NCBI RefSeq assembly: GCF_030811555.1
Contig: NZ_JAUSQZ010000001.1
Location: forward strand, 4,089,241 to 4,153,240
Direction: 5' to 3'
Source of the DNA: Kineosporia succinea
GTDB lineage: Bacteria; Actinomycetota; Actinomycetes; Actinomycetales; Kineosporiaceae
DNA length: 64,000 bases
The position numbers and the translations under genes are program-made. A model generated the notes under the pieces. It saw nothing but the letters and a program-made list of their open reading frames with translations, ran no database searches and was not told where the DNA came from. Positions 7,204 through 16,058 of this stretch are shown piece by piece (positions within the stretch are counted from its first letter, which is position 1; the number at the start of each line of letters is the position of its first letter).

Positions 7204-10200
7204 TTGAACGCTCCCGTGGCGAGAACCGTGCTAGGTGCTGTGAAGGAGATTGCTTCGGTGGGCCGGCCCGCCGTCGGGGAGACGGCCACGGACCTGGGGG
7301 AACGCGTGCCACCCCTCCTCCGGGACCTGCGTGCGGACCTGCGGGCGGACACCGCCCCCGCCCCGCGTCCGGCCCCCGGGCGAGCCCTGCGCGGCTGGCT
7401 GCGCGTGACCGGCGACGAGCGCCTCTACGACGAGGCCGGGGAGGCGGAGCTGGCGGCGGCCCTCGGCCCGGACCTCTTCGGCGGCCGGGCGCCGCACCCC
7501 GCCCCGGGTTTCCTGACCGGCGTCGACGTGACCGCGCTGGCCCCCGCCGCCGTGCTGCCGTTCCTCCGCCGGCTCAGCCTGACCGCCCCGGCCCCGCACG
7601 CCGACTCCCTCACCCCCGCACAGCTGCTGCGGGAGCCGGGACCGGTGGTCCCGATGCCCGGCGACGACTCCGCGGCGATGCTGAGGATCCCGGTGGCCGA
7701 AGCGGTCCCGGACATCGTGCACTCGGTCCGGCTGGGCGGCCCCGGCCCGCTGGAGGACGCCCCGCCGGCGAGCACCACCGCGACCCTCGTCGTCTGGACC
7801 GACGTCACCCGGGAACAGACCGTCCGGCCGGACGCCGAGGTCGAGGCCTGGCTGCGCCGGGCCTCGGAGACCGGCACCCTGCTGGTGAACATCGACGAGG
7901 TGTTCCACGCCGGGGCGCCCATGCTCCTGCACGAGCACTACCTCGCGGCCCGGGACGAGGCGCTCGACTTCGCCGCGCAGCACGTCCGGCTCGAGGTCCT
8001 GATCCGCTTCGGCGGTGTCCACGTGGACGCCGGGATCGAGGTGCCCGGTGAGCCCGATGAGCCCGGTGCGCTCGCAGGAGCCACCGACTTCAGCGTGCGC
8101 GGACCGGAGGGCGAGGTGATCGTCGCCCCGGCCCACCATCCGGCCCTCTACCTATGGCGCGAGCTCCTGCGCGTCACCGCGGCCCGGCCGGAGCGGGAGC
8201 TGCTCGGCGGGGCGGAGACGATGACGACGCTCGGCCCGGTTCTGCCGCCCGCCGAGGCCTGGCGCCGCCGCCCGGACCGGGCCCGGACCCGGGCCGCGCT
8301 CACCATGCTCCGGGAGCGTTTCGGCCTCACTCCCGACGAGACCCGGCGCCGGAAGCCGGCGGACACGTCGTCCCCGGTGACCGCACGCCCCGGGACGAGT
8401 GCCGGGGAGGTCGCCCGGCGCCTGGTGACGTCACTCGTCCGGGGCCTGATCGCCCGCGAGGGAGACCTTCACCTGGCGGCCGTCGCCCCGCTCGTCGACA
8501 CCCGGCCCGACCGGGACGAGCTCTGGGTCGCCGTTCTCACCCTGGTCACCGAACTGGCCGGGACGCGCGGGATCCCGCAGGTGCGGTCCGTGACCGACGT
8601 CCGGGCCGGTCAGGACGGCGTGCCCACGCCGGTCCGGCTGCCGGCGGCGGCGGCCGCGCTGCTGTACCGCGGCCCGCACCCCTGGCCGTGGATCGGCGCG
8701 GGCGCCGGCCCGGACGGTGAACCGGTCTGGCTGCTGGGCGAACTCACCGGCCCGGCCCTGGTGCGGTCGGTGGTCGGCGCCCCGGGGAATTCCCTGACCG
8801 TGCTCCCGGAGCCGGGGCGGGCCCGCGCGGCCGGGGCGGCGTCCGAGCGGACCGCCTCCCTGCTGTGCTCGGCCCTGCGGCAACGGGTCGGGCGGGTCCC
8901 GTCCCCGGCGTTGCGTCCCGTCGCCCCCGACCTGGAGGGGCCCCGTGGCGCCCGGATCCGGCCCTGGCTGGGGGAACTGCTCCGGCAGCCGGTCGGTGAC
9001 CCGGCGCACGAGGCCCGGATGCTGGCCCACCTCGGGCCCGACCTGTTCGGCTTCCGCCGCCCGGCTCCGGAGCCGGCCTTCCTGGAGGGCGTCGACGTCC
9101 TGCGGATCCCGGCCAACCGGGTCGCCTCGTTCTTCGCCGGGCTGAGCCTGACCCGCCTCGACGGTGAGTTCGTCGCACCCGCCCCGGGTGAGCTCGCGCC
9201 GGAGGGACTGGCCCGCAACAAGGTCAGCCGGGTCCGCCCGGGCCGGGACTGGGGGGTCGAGGGGGCGCCGCCGCTGCCCGCCCGCGCGGCGATTCCGCAT
9301 GTCGTGCACGGCATCTGGGTCGGTGGCCCGGCCCCCGAGAACGGGCTGCTGCGGATCAATTTCGGCGCGGCGGCCCGGCACTACCACGGGCAGGTGCACT
9401 TCGTGGTGTGGACCGACCTGACCCGGTCCGAGGCGGCCCGGGCGATGGCCGAGCCACGACCGGAGGGACGCGCCGCGGTCGTGCGTTCCATGCTGAACTG
9501 GGCTCGTGCGCAAGGGATCTCGGTGGTCCCGGTGACCGAGGTGTTCCACGCGGGCGCCCCCATGCACCTGTGGTGGCAGTACGTGGCCGACATGGTGAAG
9601 CTGCTGCCCCGCGGCTACTCCGGGGCCAGCGACCGGCTCCGGCTGGAGATCATGAACCGCTTCGGCGGGGCCTACGTGGACAGCGACGACCGCTTCCTGT
9701 TCCCCGGTGACGAGCGCGAGCCGGTCGAACGGGAAGGGGCCCAGAACCTGCCCGCCGTGTTCGCGGCCGTCGCCCGGTCGGTGCACGCCTTCACCCCGCA
9801 CGTGACCCCGCCGGCGCGGGTGAACTGTGACGTGATCGTGGCCCCGGCCCGGCACCCGGCCCTGGTCCTGTGGCGGGAGATGGACCGGATCGCCTGCTCG
9901 GTGAGCCAGGAGTTCCTGTTCGGCCGGTCCGACCTGGTGCAGCGCCGGGCCGCGGCGGCGCCGTACCGCTACTGGCACCGCTACACCGTGGCGCTGCGGG
10001 CCGGGTTCGTGCACTCGAGTGTCATGCGTCTTCTGGGCATCTCCCACAGCGATCCGCGCCTGGTCCGGGTGATGGGGGCGATCCGCGAGCAGAGCGCCCG
10101 CACCTGGACCGACTCCGGCGGCGGACGTCGCGTCGCCCCCACCGGACGGCCCCTGCCGCCCGCGGCGATCGCGCCGTTCTCGGGCCGCCTCGCCCAGGTC

Positions 10201-13164
10201 GTGGCCTCCCTGGTCCGGCGTCTGATCAGCCGTCCCGGCGACCTGCACCTGACCGCCGTCGCCCCGGTGATCGAGACGATGCCCGACCCGGACGCCGCCT
10301 GGCTCGCGCTGCTGCGGTTCCTCGCCCTGCTGGCCGAGCGCAACGCCGTCCCGCAGATCACCTCGGTGACCCGGTTCCGCTGGACCGACGACGGTCGCCC
10401 GGACTACGTGGGACTGCCCGCGGCCGCCGAGCGGCTGCTCGTGCCCACCCGGGGGCGCGGTGACGGGTTCGCCCGGGAGCTGGGCCAGACCCGAGAGCTC
10501 GCCTGGGTCCTCGACGAGCTGGTCGTGCCGATGAAGCTCGTGCTCGCGCCGCCGGAGGGTGACCTCGCCACCTCGCGGATCGCCGCCGCGTCCAGCGTCG
10601 TCACCCGGGCGGCGTGGCTGCCCGACGGATTCACCGGGGTCCAGCTCTCCGGGCGGGACGGAAGAGCCTGCGTGGGACGGGTGCTCGTGACCCCGGAGGA
10701 CGTCGCGGCGGTCCTGTCCGGCGTCGGCCCGCTGACCGGGCCGATCCTGCTGCGGATGGCCGGTGGACCGGAGCACGGCCGGGAGTGGTTCGCCGCCCGG
10801 CTGACGGCGTTGCTGGGCCGTCCGGTCGTCGTGGCCCACGAGCCCGGTCGTCCACACCCGACCCAGGTGGTCTCGTCCGCGGCCCAGCTGCGGGCACGGC
10901 AGGACGAGGACGGCGAGCGCCGCCGACGGCGGGCCGCCGAGCTGCTGTCCGGTCTGCGGGGCACCGAGGCACCGCAGGTCTTCGACACCGAGCCGTTCCT
11001 GACGTTCCGGCCCGGCAAGGACGTACCGATGTCCGAGGGCACCCGGGACGCGGTGTCCTGGCTGCGTCGCATCACCGACAAGCGCCTCTACACGGCGGGT
11101 TTCGAGGCCGAGCTGGCCTGGCGGATGGGACCGGACCCGTACCGGCGCCGAGTCCGCCCGGCGCGTCCGGCCTGGCAGACGGTGGACGTGTCCAAGCTGC
11201 CGCCCGAGGCGGTGGACACCTTCCTGCGCTGGCTGGACCTCGCCGGCCCGGACGCCGTCCCGGCCCCCGACGCGGGTGACCTGGGCGTCCGGCTGATGCA
11301 GGGGCAGGAGGGCCGGGTCAGCCGCGCTGCCAAGGACGAGCGGGCGCGGGCCTGGGGCCAGCGTCGCAAGGCGCCCCGGCTGGACGCCGAGGTGGTCCTG
11401 CCCCACCTGGTGCACGGCATCTGGATGGGAGGCCCGCTCCCGGAGTCCGGGGGGTTCCGTGCGAACTACGGTTCCGCCGCCCGGGAGTACGCCGGGCGTG
11501 TCACCTTCGTGCTGTGGACCGACGTGAGCCGGCCGGAGGCGCTGGCGGCGCTGCGCGACGTCGACCCGGGCCCGCGGGCCCGGGGGATCCGCTCGATGCT
11601 CGACTGGGCCCGTGACAACGGCGTCCTGGTGGTGAACTTCGAGGAGGTCTTCCACGCGGGGACGGACACCGTGCTGTGGGCCCAGATGGCGGCGGAGCGG
11701 GCGAAGCGCCGGCCCCGCGCGTACGCGGCGGCCAGTGACCATCTGCGGGTCGAGATCGTCACCCAGCTGGGTGGCGCCTACGTGGACGGCGACAACGGGT
11801 TCGTCGGTGGAGACGCCCTGCCGACGATGTTCGACGACGTGGCGGCCTCGACCCCGGCCTTCAGCGTCATCGTGATCGAGGAGTTCGGCAGCGGGGGCAA
11901 CGACGTGATCGTGGCGCCCGCCGGGCATCCCGCGATGCGTCTGTGGCGTGAGATCTCCCGGCTGCAGTACCGGCTCGACCAGCCCCAGTTGTTCGGCGAC
12001 ACCCACTTCATGACCGAGCGCTACGCCCGCGCCGACAAGGGGCTGCTGCGGTACTCGGTGGTGCACCGCACCGGCCGCAACCACCACCGGGTGCTGGCCG
12101 CGGTCCGGGTGAAGCCGCTCGGCCGCGCCATGGTCCGGCTCGTGCCCGCGGCCATCGACTACCACAGCGAACTCAGCTGGGCCCCGGGATCTCTGGAGGA
12201 GAAGGCCGGCCCGCTCGGTCCGGAGGAGACCGCCGAGCTGCTCCTGGACGTCGTCTCCACCCTCGCCCGCCATCTGCTGAACCGCCGGGGCAACCTCTAC
12301 CTGAGCGAGGTCGCCCCGGTGATCGCCTCGCTGCCCGACCCGGGCGCGGCCTGGATCGCCGTGCTGACCCGGATCGAGCAGCTGCGCGCCCTGGGCGCGG
12401 TCCCGGCGGTCACGTCGGTCACCGACACCCGCTGGAGCGACGAGGGCTGGATCGAGCGGGTCGACCTGCCTCCGGAGGCCGAGGCCATGCTGGTGCGCTA
12501 CCCGCGCCCGTCGGGCTGGCTGGGATCGAACCTGAACGCGCCCGGTCAGCCGGCCTGGCTGTCCGACGAGGCCGTGGAACCGGTCCGCCTGCGGGCCCCC
12601 GGCCGGGCCCCGGGCCGGCGCTGGGCCCCGGTCGAGGTGCGCCGGGACGACACGGTGGTGGGCCTGCGCTACGACGACGGCATCGGCCGGGCCCTGGCCC
12701 GGGTCGTGCCCCCGGGACCGACCCTGGTCTGGGTGCGCCGCTGGTGCGGCGAGCCGTGGGGGGCCGCGGGCCGGATCACCGCCGAGCAGATGGCGCTCGA
12801 CCTGCTCCGGGCCGGCCTGCACCGGCGGCCGGTGATGATCGTGACGGCTCCCGGGGAACGCACCTCGGGCGGCGGGGCGGAGGCCGGGCTGGGCGATTTC
12901 GCGTCCCGGCTCACCGCCCTGCTCGGCGTGCCGGTCACCGCGGTGGACGCCCCGGCCACGGCGCCGGCGACCCGGCGGGCACCCCAGGTCCAGACGTCGA
13001 CGCTGTCGTCACCCGGGAAGCGTGAACCGGAACGTCGCGCCCTCGCCCGGCGCCGACTCCGCCCAGATCCGGCCGCCGTGCCGCTCGATGATGCGGTGCA
13101 CGGTGGCCAGGCCGATGCCCGTGCCGGGGAACTCGCTCTGCTTGTGCAGCCGCTGGAAGGGTGA
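7204..13164 (+). CDS. Giant triple-module DxD glycosyltransferase (OCH1/TcdB-like sugar-binding fold)
   Basis: The TTG start at 7204 follows GGAAGG; the product is 1986 residues with no signal peptide or membrane segment. The same architecture occurs three times, starting near residues 59, 581 and 1283: a helical lead-in ending GPDLF or GPDPY, the block (I/L)PHxVHGIWxGG, FVVWTD, EVFHAG, the DxD block, (D/E)VIVAPAxHPAL, and a module beginning RRLISRPGDLHLTAVAP. Modules 2 and 3 have RFGGAYVDSDD (D826, D828) and LGGAYVDGDN (D1528, D1530). Module 1 has FGGVHVDAG, so its second Asp is lost. The IWxGG...GGxYxDxD pattern is that of the Gly_transf_sug/TcdB-type glycosyltransferases, which bind a nucleotide sugar through a metal. 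Two modules could be active. The last ~51 codons are antisense to the convergent kinase gene. Substrate, location and role are unknown. Confidence 0.82.
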   Translation: MNAPVARTVLGAVKEIASVGRPAVGETATDLGERVPPLLRDLRADLRADTAPAPRPAPGRALRGWLRVTGDERLYDEAGEAELAAALGPDLFGGRAPHPAPGFLTGVDVTALAPAAVLPFLRRLSLTAPAPHADSLTPAQLLREPGPVVPMPGDDSAAMLRIPVAEAVPDIVHSVRLGGPGPLEDAPPASTTATLVVWTDVTREQTVRPDAEVEAWLRRASETGTLLVNIDEVFHAGAPMLLHEHYLAARDEALDFAAQHVRLEVLIRFGGVHVDAGIEVPGEPDEPGALAGATDFSVRGPEGEVIVAPAHHPALYLWRELLRVTAARPERELLGGAETMTTLGPVLPPAEAWRRRPDRARTRAALTMLRERFGLTPDETRRRKPADTSSPVTARPGTSAGEVARRLVTSLVRGLIAREGDLHLAAVAPLVDTRPDRDELWVAVLTLVTELAGTRGIPQVRSVTDVRAGQDGVPTPVRLPAAAAALLYRGPHPWPWIGAGAGPDGEPVWLLGELTGPALVRSVVGAPGNSLTVLPEPGRARAAGAASERTASLLCSALRQRVGRVPSPALRPVAPDLEGPRGARIRPWLGELLRQPVGDPAHEARMLAHLGPDLFGFRRPAPEPAFLEGVDVLRIPANRVASFFAGLSLTRLDGEFVAPAPGELAPEGLARNKVSRVRPGRDWGVEGAPPLPARAAIPHVVHGIWVGGPAPENGLLRINFGAAARHYHGQVHFVVWTDLTRSEAARAMAEPRPEGRAAVVRSMLNWARAQGISVVPVTEVFHAGAPMHLWWQYVADMVKLLPRGYSGASDRLRLEIMNRFGGAYVDSDDRFLFPGDEREPVEREGAQNLPAVFAAVARSVHAFTPHVTPPARVNCDVIVAPARHPALVLWREMDRIACSVSQEFLFGRSDLVQRRAAAAPYRYWHRYTVALRAGFVHSSVMRLLGISHSDPRLVRVMGAIREQSARTWTDSGGGRRVAPTGRPLPPAAIAPFSGRLAQVVASLVRRLISRPGDLHLTAVAPVIETMPDPDAAWLALLRFLALLAERNAVPQITSVTRFRWTDDGRPDYVGLPAAAERLLVPTRGRGDGFARELGQTRELAWVLDELVVPMKLVLAPPEGDLATSRIAAASSVVTRAAWLPDGFTGVQLSGRDGRACVGRVLVTPEDVAAVLSGVGPLTGPILLRMAGGPEHGREWFAARLTALLGRPVVVAHEPGRPHPTQVVSSAAQLRARQDEDGERRRRRAAELLSGLRGTEAPQVFDTEPFLTFRPGKDVPMSEGTRDAVSWLRRITDKRLYTAGFEAELAWRMGPDPYRRRVRPARPAWQTVDVSKLPPEAVDTFLRWLDLAGPDAVPAPDAGDLGVRLMQGQEGRVSRAAKDERARAWGQRRKAPRLDAEVVLPHLVHGIWMGGPLPESGGFRANYGSAAREYAGRVTFVLWTDVSRPEALAALRDVDPGPRARGIRSMLDWARDNGVLVVNFEEVFHAGTDTVLWAQMAAERAKRRPRAYAAASDHLRVEIVTQLGGAYVDGDNGFVGGDALPTMFDDVAASTPAFSVIVIEEFGSGGNDVIVAPAGHPAMRLWREISRLQYRLDQPQLFGDTHFMTERYARADKGLLRYSVVHRTGRNHHRVLAAVRVKPLGRAMVRLVPAAIDYHSELSWAPGSLEEKAGPLGPEETAELLLDVVSTLARHLLNRRGNLYLSEVAPVIASLPDPGAAWIAVLTRIEQLRALGAVPAVTSVTDTRWSDEGWIERVDLPPEAEAMLVRYPRPSGWLGSNLNAPGQPAWLSDEAVEPVRLRAPGRAPGRRWAPVEVRRDDTVVGLRYDDGIGRALARVVPPGPTLVWVRRWCGEPWGAAGRITAEQMALDLLRAGLHRRPVMIVTAPGERTSGGGAEAGLGDFASRLTALLGVPVTAVDAPATAPATRRAPQVQTSTLSSPGKREPERRALARRRLRPDPAAVPLDDAVHGGQADARAGELALLVQPLEG
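7378..13000 (+). repeat. Three diverged tandem coding modules inside the giant glycosyltransferase gene
   Basis: Module 1 spans about 7378-8940, module 2 about 8944-11045, module 3 about 11050-13000. They are recognisable at protein level through repeated landmarks: VHGIW or VHSVR blocks near 7705, 9292 and 11398; DxD blocks near 8020, 9679 and 11794; RGDLHL-type blocks near 8460, 10235 and 12290. Module 1 is shorter, because it lacks the extra C-terminal segment with an LTALLGRPV-type motif that closes modules 2 and 3. Confidence 0.8.
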
Positions 13165-14967
13165 GAACAGGCGCCCCGCCTGGGCCATGTCGAAGCCGGA
13201 TCCGTTGTCCCGGACGAAGAACTCGTCCGGGCCGGACCGGCCCACCTCGATCCGGGGGTCGTCCATGGCCCCGCTGAACTTCCAGGCGTTGCCGAGCAGG
13301 TTCTCCAGCACGTTGCGCAGTAGCCGGGCGTCCGCCGACGCGTCCAGCCCCTCCGCCACCACCACCTCCACCGACCGCCCCGGCGACCCCACCGCCAGAT
13401 CGGCCAGGATCTCCCCGGCCAGGGCCCCCACGTCCACCGGCCGCCGGGTCACCTCGGCGCGGCCCACCCGGGACAGCTCGATCAGGTCGTCGATCATCTC
13501 GTTCATCCGCTTCACCGACGCCCGGATCCGGTCGGCGTAGTGCCGGCCGGACTCGTCGAGGTGCTCGTCGACCACCTCGAGCAGCATGGCCGTGAACCCG
13601 TCGATCGCCCGCAGCGGTGAGCGCAGGTCGTGCGAGACCGAGTAGCTGAACGCCTCCAGCTCCTGGTTCTTGCGCTCCAGCTCCTCGACCATCGCGGCCT
13701 TGGTGAGCGCGATCTCGGCGTCCGCCCGGGCCTGGGCCGCCTCGATCTCCTTGCGCAGCAGGCTCTCCCGGATCTGCCGGTGCTCGTCGGCGACCTGCTT
13801 GCGCTGCAGCTGGGCCCGGATCCGGGCCAGCAGCACCCGGGGGTCGACCGTGCTGGCGACGTAGTCGTCGGCCCCCGCGTCGAGCGCGTCGACCATGCTC
13901 TGGCGCCGTTCGTCGTCACCCACCACGATCAGGGGCACGTCCCGCACCCCGGGCGCCGCCTTGATCTTGCGGCACACGTCCAGGAAGTCGTCGTCGGCTC
14001 CCGGGGAGAACAGGATGCAGTCGCAGCGCTGGAAGGCCAGCAGCTCCAGGGCCTCCTCCCCACTGCTCGCCTGCACCACGTCGAAACCCTCACCGCGCAG
14101 GTGGTCCGCGGCGATCACGGTGGTCCCGATCGCCACCACCTTCTTGAGCCGCTGCAGGCTGGCCGTGTCCACGCCGGTGCCGGGCACGGTGGCCTGCCTC
14201 AGCGCCGCCTGCAGTTTCGCCACCACCACCCCGGAGTCGGTGCCGGCCTGCACGAAGGCGTCCGCCCCGGCGTCCAGCGCGGTCAGCTCGGCCCCGGCGT
14301 CGTCGGAGGCCGCGAGCAGCAGGCAGGCGATGCCCCGCAGGGCCGAGTCCAGCCGGATCCGGCGGATCACGGTGGCGCCGTCGATGTCCGGCAGCAGGGC
14401 GTCGACCAGCACCGCGTCGGGCCGCCGCACCGCCGCGTGCCGCAGCCCGGCCAGCCCGGAGTCGGCCTGGAACACCTCGTACCCGTTGTGCTGCAGCAGC
14501 GTCGTGAAGCGCTCCTGCACCTCCGGGTCGTCGTCGATCACCAGGACCCGCACCACGTGGTCGGCGGCCTCCGGGGTGGCGGGACGGCACAGCTCCTGCG
14601 CCCGGGCCACCAGATAGCCGGAGTCGTAGGGCTTTCCGAGGTACTCGTCGGCGCCGGTGCGCAGGCCCCGGATCCGGTCCTTGACCTCCACCTCGGCGCT
14701 GAGCATGAGCACCGGCAGCGCCGCCGTGACGGGATCGGTGCGCAGCTGGCGCAGCACGTCCACCCCGTCGCCGTCGGGCAGCACCACGTCGAGCACCACG
14801 CAGTCCACCTCCTGCTCGGCCAGCTGCTCCCAGGCCGCGGCCACCGTGGCGCACGGAACCGTGCGCCAGCCGGCTCGCTCGAAGGCGTGTTTCAGGTCCA
14901 TGCGGACCGTCAGGCTGTCGTCCAGGATCAGAACGGTGCCGGTGGTCTCCAGCTGTTCGGTGGTCAT
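13009..14967 (-). CDS. Hybrid sensor kinase with three N-terminal receiver domains
   Basis: The open frame continues upstream into an antisense shadow of cheB. The ATG at 14965-14967 overlaps the cheB stop (ATGA), giving 652 residues. Order: REC1 (about 10-128, phosphoacceptor D60 in CVVLDVVLPDGDG, lysine in LGKPYD), REC2 (about 138-258, D189 in AVLVDALLPDIDG but no KP lysine: FVQAGTD), REC3 (about 275-390, no Asp at the site: CILFSPGADDD, and no lysine: VASTVDP), a coiled coil, HisKA with H446 in SYSVSHDLRSPLRAIDGF, and a complete HATPase_c (NVLENLLGNAWKFS, DNGSGFD, GTGIGLA). It is the last gene of the chemosensory operon and the only likely output, since no CheY is present. CheA probably phosphorylates REC1; that step is inferred. 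Confidence 0.9.
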   Translation of the reverse strand: MTTEQLETTGTVLILDDSLTVRMDLKHAFERAGWRTVPCATVAAAWEQLAEQEVDCVVLDVVLPDGDGVDVLRQLRTDPVTAALPVLMLSAEVEVKDRIRGLRTGADEYLGKPYDSGYLVARAQELCRPATPEAADHVVRVLVIDDDPEVQERFTTLLQHNGYEVFQADSGLAGLRHAAVRRPDAVLVDALLPDIDGATVIRRIRLDSALRGIACLLLAASDDAGAELTALDAGADAFVQAGTDSGVVVAKLQAALRQATVPGTGVDTASLQRLKKVVAIGTTVIAADHLRGEGFDVVQASSGEEALELLAFQRCDCILFSPGADDDFLDVCRKIKAAPGVRDVPLIVVGDDERRQSMVDALDAGADDYVASTVDPRVLLARIRAQLQRKQVADEHRQIRESLLRKEIEAAQARADAEIALTKAAMVEELERKNQELEAFSYSVSHDLRSPLRAIDGFTAMLLEVVDEHLDESGRHYADRIRASVKRMNEMIDDLIELSRVGRAEVTRRPVDVGALAGEILADLAVGSPGRSVEVVVAEGLDASADARLLRNVLENLLGNAWKFSGAMDDPRIEVGRSGPDEFFVRDNGSGFDMAQAGRLFSPFQRLHKQSEFPGTGIGLATVHRIIERHGGRIWAESAPGEGATFRFTLPG

Positions 14968-16058
14968 CGGTGCCTCACCCGTGCGGCCAGGTCGGAGGGG
15001 ACGGTGAGCCGGCCCAGGGCCGGCCCGATCGCGTCGATGCCGAGCACGTGCTGCGCGGCGCCCAGGCGCACCGCCTCGCCCGGCATGCCGAACACCGCCG
15101 AGGTGGCCTCGTCCTGGGCAATGGTCAGGCCACCGCCCCGGTCGATGTCGAGCAGCCCGAGGGCCCCGTCGCGGCCCATTCCGGTGAGCAGCACGGCCGC
15201 CACCCGGGGGCCGTGCGAGGCCGCCAGCGACTCGAACAGCACGTCGACACTGGGCCGGCAGGAATGTCTTTCCGGTTCGTCGGTGAGCACCAGCGTGCTG
15301 CCCAGCACCCGCAGGTGCCGGCCCGGCGGAGCCATCACGACCTCGCCCGGCGCGACGTGCGAGAGTGGTTCGCCGCTCACGGCCAGGCGTACCCGCCGTT
15401 CGGTGACCTCGGCCAGCCAGCTGGCGAACGCGGTGCCGAACGACTCGTGCACGTGCAGCACGAGCAGGATGGGGAGCACGAAAGTGACCGGGAGAGAACG
15501 TAGAAGGGCCGCCACCGCGGTCGGCCCGCCGGTGGACGCGCCGATCGCCACCACCGAGTAGGGGTGGCCCGGGTCCACCCGCGGCGCCGGTTGCGCGCGC
15601 GGTACCGGTACGGCCGGATGGTGCCCGACCCGCCGGATCACCCGGATCTTCGACACCAGCTTCACCGTCCGCAGGAACTCCCGGTCCCAGTTCTCGTTGG
15701 CGCCCACCGTGTCCCGGCCGAGCGGCTTGTCGAGCACGTCCACCGCCCCGGCGTCGAGCGCGGCGATGGTGTCGATGAACCCGGCCCGGTTGTCGGCGCT
15801 GGAGATCACCAGGATCGGCGTCGGGCAGTGCTGCATCAGGTGCTCGGTCGCGGCCAGGCCGGACAGGCCGGGCAGCATCATGTCCATGGTCACGACATCC
15901 GGCCGCAGCCGGGTGCACTCGTCGATCGCGGCCTGCCCGTCGCCGGCCTCGCCGACCACCTCGAGCGCCGGGTCGGAGCGCAGGGCGGCGACGATCCGCG
16001 CCCGCACGGTGCGCGAGTCCTCGACCACGAGAACCCGGATCCGGGTGTCCCGGGTCAC
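14964..16058 (-). CDS. cheB: CheB receptor methylesterase/glutamine deamidase
   Basis: The 364-residue protein starts at GTG, overlapping the cheA stop (GTGA). The receiver domain occupies about 8-125 with D59 (VVTMDMMLPGLSG) and the conserved lysine in LDKPLG. The C-terminal methylesterase domain (about 165-350) keeps the catalytic triad by alignment to E. coli CheB: S175 in AIGASTGGP, H202 in LLVLHVH, and D297 in LLTGMGRDGA. It should demethylate or deamidate receptor glutamates under feedback control from CheA in the cytoplasm. It is encoded between cheA and the hybrid kinase, in the same relative place as WspF in Wsp-type operons. Confidence 0.95.
   Translation of the reverse strand: MTRDTRIRVLVVEDSRTVRARIVAALRSDPALEVVGEAGDGQAAIDECTRLRPDVVTMDMMLPGLSGLAATEHLMQHCPTPILVISSADNRAGFIDTIAALDAGAVDVLDKPLGRDTVGANENWDREFLRTVKLVSKIRVIRRVGHHPAVPVPRAQPAPRVDPGHPYSVVAIGASTGGPTAVAALLRSLPVTFVLPILLVLHVHESFGTAFASWLAEVTERRVRLAVSGEPLSHVAPGEVVMAPPGRHLRVLGSTLVLTDEPERHSCRPSVDVLFESLAASHGPRVAAVLLTGMGRDGALGLLDIDRGGGLTIAQDEATSAVFGMPGEAVRLGAAQHVLGIDAIGPALGRLTVPSDLAARVRHR

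Noticed and set aside
8431-12822. 1463-residue open frame on the minus strand, antisense to the giant glycosyltransferase
   Set aside because: It is an artefact of G/C-rich third positions. The translation is low-complexity (Arg/Gly/Asp/His rich) with no domain, while the plus strand has clear repeated motifs.
7204-13164. Clostridial-toxin-like autoprocessing protein
   Set aside because: There is no convincing cysteine protease domain with Cys/His/Asp, and no receptor-binding or translocation region; only the glycosyltransferase pattern is shared.
14968-15918. Extended N-terminus of the hybrid kinase
   Set aside because: It reads antisense-frame sequence over cheB; the ATGA overlap at 14964-14967 fixes the start.
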